NCBI GenBank assembly: GCA_019636475.1
Contig: JAHBXN010000001.1
Span: 248,001 to 312,000 of the forward strand
DNA length: 64,000 nt
Reading direction: 5' to 3'
DNA from: Phycisphaerae bacterium
Lineage (GTDB): Bacteria; Planctomycetota; Phycisphaerae; UBA1845; UTPLA1
Shown: piece by piece, positions 62,832-64,000 of the stretch
Numbering within the stretch: position 1 is the stretch's first letter
Layout: the number at the start of each line of letters is the position of its first letter
Notes under the pieces: generated by a model
Database searches by the model: none
Seen by the model: the letters and a program-made list of their open reading frames with translations, nothing else
Told to the model about the DNA's origin: nothing
Position numbers and translations under genes: made by a program

Positions 62832-64000
62832 CTACTGACTGCGAAACGGTTTTCGAGCCTCGTAAAGTTTCGCGCGAAATCCGATCCTGGCGGTCAGGTC
62901 TTTGTCACCCATCGCTTCCGCAGCGGATAGAGCCTGCCTCGCCGTGGCCAATGCATCCTCGAATCGCCCCACGGCCGCATAAATCGCGGCGAGGGCGTCC
63001 AGCGTCCGCGCATCACCCGGATTGGCCTGGGCCTGGGACTCGCCGAGCTTCACGCATTCGTGCAGTGTCTGGGCATCGACACCTTCGGTGGTCGCGGCCA
63101 TCCAAACGAGCGGAGTCTTCATCGAATTCTCGCCCGGGTTCGCTGCGAGTGCGCCCTTCATCGCGGTAATCGCGTCGAGCTTCCGGCCGCTACCGATCAG
63201 TGCCTGGATATAGGCCTGCCTGGCCATCAGATTCGCCGGATCGATGACGAGACTCTTCTCGTATGCGGAGATCGCTTCGCTGGTCCGGCCGAGAGCTGCG
63301 CACACGTTGCCCAGATCGATCCATCCGGCAGCAGCCTGAGGCTTCAATTCGGTGTAGCGACGGAACGGCTCGTATGCCGCTGCAAAATCTCGCCGCTTCC
63401 AATGCACCATTGCAATGCTTCGCTGCGCATCGGCCATTTCCGGAAGCAACTCGGCCGTCCGCGAAAAGCACTTGAGCGCCGCTTCCAGCTTGTCCTGACG
63501 CTGAAGCGCTTCACCGAGCATCCACAACTTGTACGGGTCATCGGCACGGGTGCGAAGACTCATCGCCAGCGCACGTTCGGCATCGGCCGGTCGCCCCAAC
63601 GTCAGGTAGGATGAACCGAGTGAGACATAGAGTTCGTCTGACTCGGGCGAGTCCTTTACGACTGACTCGAGGATCGGCATTGCCTCATTGATGCGGCCGG
63701 ATTTCAGCATTTTCTGGGCAGTGACGTAGCGCAAGTAGGTTTCAAGCATCTGCTTGGGATCCCGCTCGCGGCCGGTCGGATCACTCGCGGTCGCCGATGC
63801 CCCAACGTAACCGAGGCTTTCAAGCATGCCGCGCGATGTCGCATCGGGTAAAACCGCGTTCGTTTCAATCGCGACAAACCGCGACGTCATCTGCACGAGC
63901 AACTCGCGAAATTCATCCGCGAGATCGGCGCGCTTCGAAGCGAGATTCACTGTTTCGCCCGGATCGGTTTCGCGATCGTACAATTCGCGAATCGGCGCTT
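62832..64000 (-). CDS. Sulfatase/alkaline phosphatase-superfamily protein with C-terminal TPRs, 5' end off the right edge
   Basis: The frame is open to the right edge; about 390 residues are visible. The first ones (ELYDRETDPGETVNLA) are the conserved C-terminal end of sulfatase-type domains, so the catalytic part lies outside the window. The rest is TPR-like repeats: YVSLGSSYLTLGRPADAERA, WMLGEALQRQDKLEAALKC, IDLGNVCAALGRTSEAIS and others, at least six in a row. Sulfatase-TPR fusions are common in Planctomycetota. The enzyme's activity cannot be judged from the visible part. Confidence 0.85.
   Translation of the reverse strand, partial: APIRELYDRETDPGETVNLASKRADLADEFRELLVQMTSRFVAIETNAVLPDATSRGMLESLGYVGASATASDPTGRERDPKQMLETYLRYVTAQKMLKSGRINEAMPILESVVKDSPESDELYVSLGSSYLTLGRPADAERALAMSLRTRADDPYKLWMLGEALQRQDKLEAALKCFSRTAELLPEMADAQRSIAMVHWKRRDFAAAYEPFRRYTELKPQAAAGWIDLGNVCAALGRTSEAISAYEKSLVIDPANLMARQAYIQALIGSGRKLDAITAMKGALAANPGENSMKTPLVWMAATTEGVDAQTLHECVKLGESQAQANPGDARTLDALAAIYAAVGRFEDALATARQALSAAEAMGDKDLTARIGFRAKLYEARKPFRSQ

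Noticed and set aside
1-64000. CRISPR arrays, insertion sequences, phage genes or tandem repeats
   Set aside because: No transposase, integrase or phage protein among the genes, and no regularly spaced direct repeat was seen.

Overview
The window is a 64 kb piece of a GC-rich bacterial chromosome. The gene content points to Planctomycetota, possibly a Phycisphaerae-like lineage: a PilM protein followed by two large unassigned membrane-anchored proteins, a sulfatase-like protein fused to TPRs, an AsmA-like giant protein, a short class III PHA synthase module, an RlmI-like enzyme without a PUA domain, and a GTP-dependent YgeW-type carbamoyltransferase cluster. This placement is an inference from protein families; there is no rRNA in the window. 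No phage, transposon or CRISPR array was seen, and gene density is high on both strands.

Layout. 1-7688 (minus): the distal part of a respiratory complex I operon, nuoG-H-I-J-K-L-M, running off the left edge and starting at nuoG. 7914-10585 (minus): a thioredoxin-like RedB-type membrane protein translationally coupled to a hybrid histidine kinase. 11025-13903 (plus): an NAD salvage operon, pncB-nrtR-pncA, with a palindromic candidate NrtR operator in front. 14019-16671 (minus): ECF sigma factor, anti-sigma factor and a secreted PDZ protein. 16814-19739 (minus): coaX, an MnmE-like GTPase without its C-terminal end, and an rRNA methyltransferase-like gene. 19853-20332: a candidate structured RNA with a strong terminator, and an Hpt-fold protein that has lost its phospho-accepting histidine. 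20530-30900 (plus): pyrH, rlmN, tilS, a membrane glycosyltransferase, an AsmA-like protein of about 1220 residues and a ClC transporter.

30969-36549: a tRNA-Met followed by the polyhydroxyalkanoate (PHA) region: phaR (minus), and on the plus strand a phasin, a short PhaE-like subunit, class III phaC and two short-chain dehydrogenases. 36736-39292: an Nramp-like transporter without the usual metal ligands, and homogentisate 1,2-dioxygenase. 39495-46357: a condensation/wax-ester-synthase-like acyltransferase, then an SsnA amidohydrolase facing an operon of sodium/solute symporter, YgeW-type carbamoyltransferase and carbamate kinase. This set resembles the purine/ureide fermentation genes of gut bacteria.

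46484-52249: a three-gene pilM operon with a good sigma-70-type promoter and a leader of about 310 nt, sharing a terminator with a convergent sigma-70-family gene (52280-53113). 53570-64000: a small lipoprotein, a large secreted protein, a GNAT acetyltransferase, ribBA, a CDP-alcohol phosphatidyltransferase, a LOG-family protein, a dual-specificity-type phosphatase, DAHP synthase, and the C-terminal part of a sulfatase-TPR protein running off the right edge.

The window mixes housekeeping functions (energy, NAD, CoA, pyrimidine, riboflavin, aromatic amino acids, tRNA/rRNA modification) with carbon storage and catabolic modules. The items most worth follow-up are the ureide-type carbamoyltransferase module, the RedB-kinase pair, the candidate RNA at 19853-19965, the truncated MnmE-like GTPase, the His-less Hpt protein and the pilM operon's two unassigned partners.
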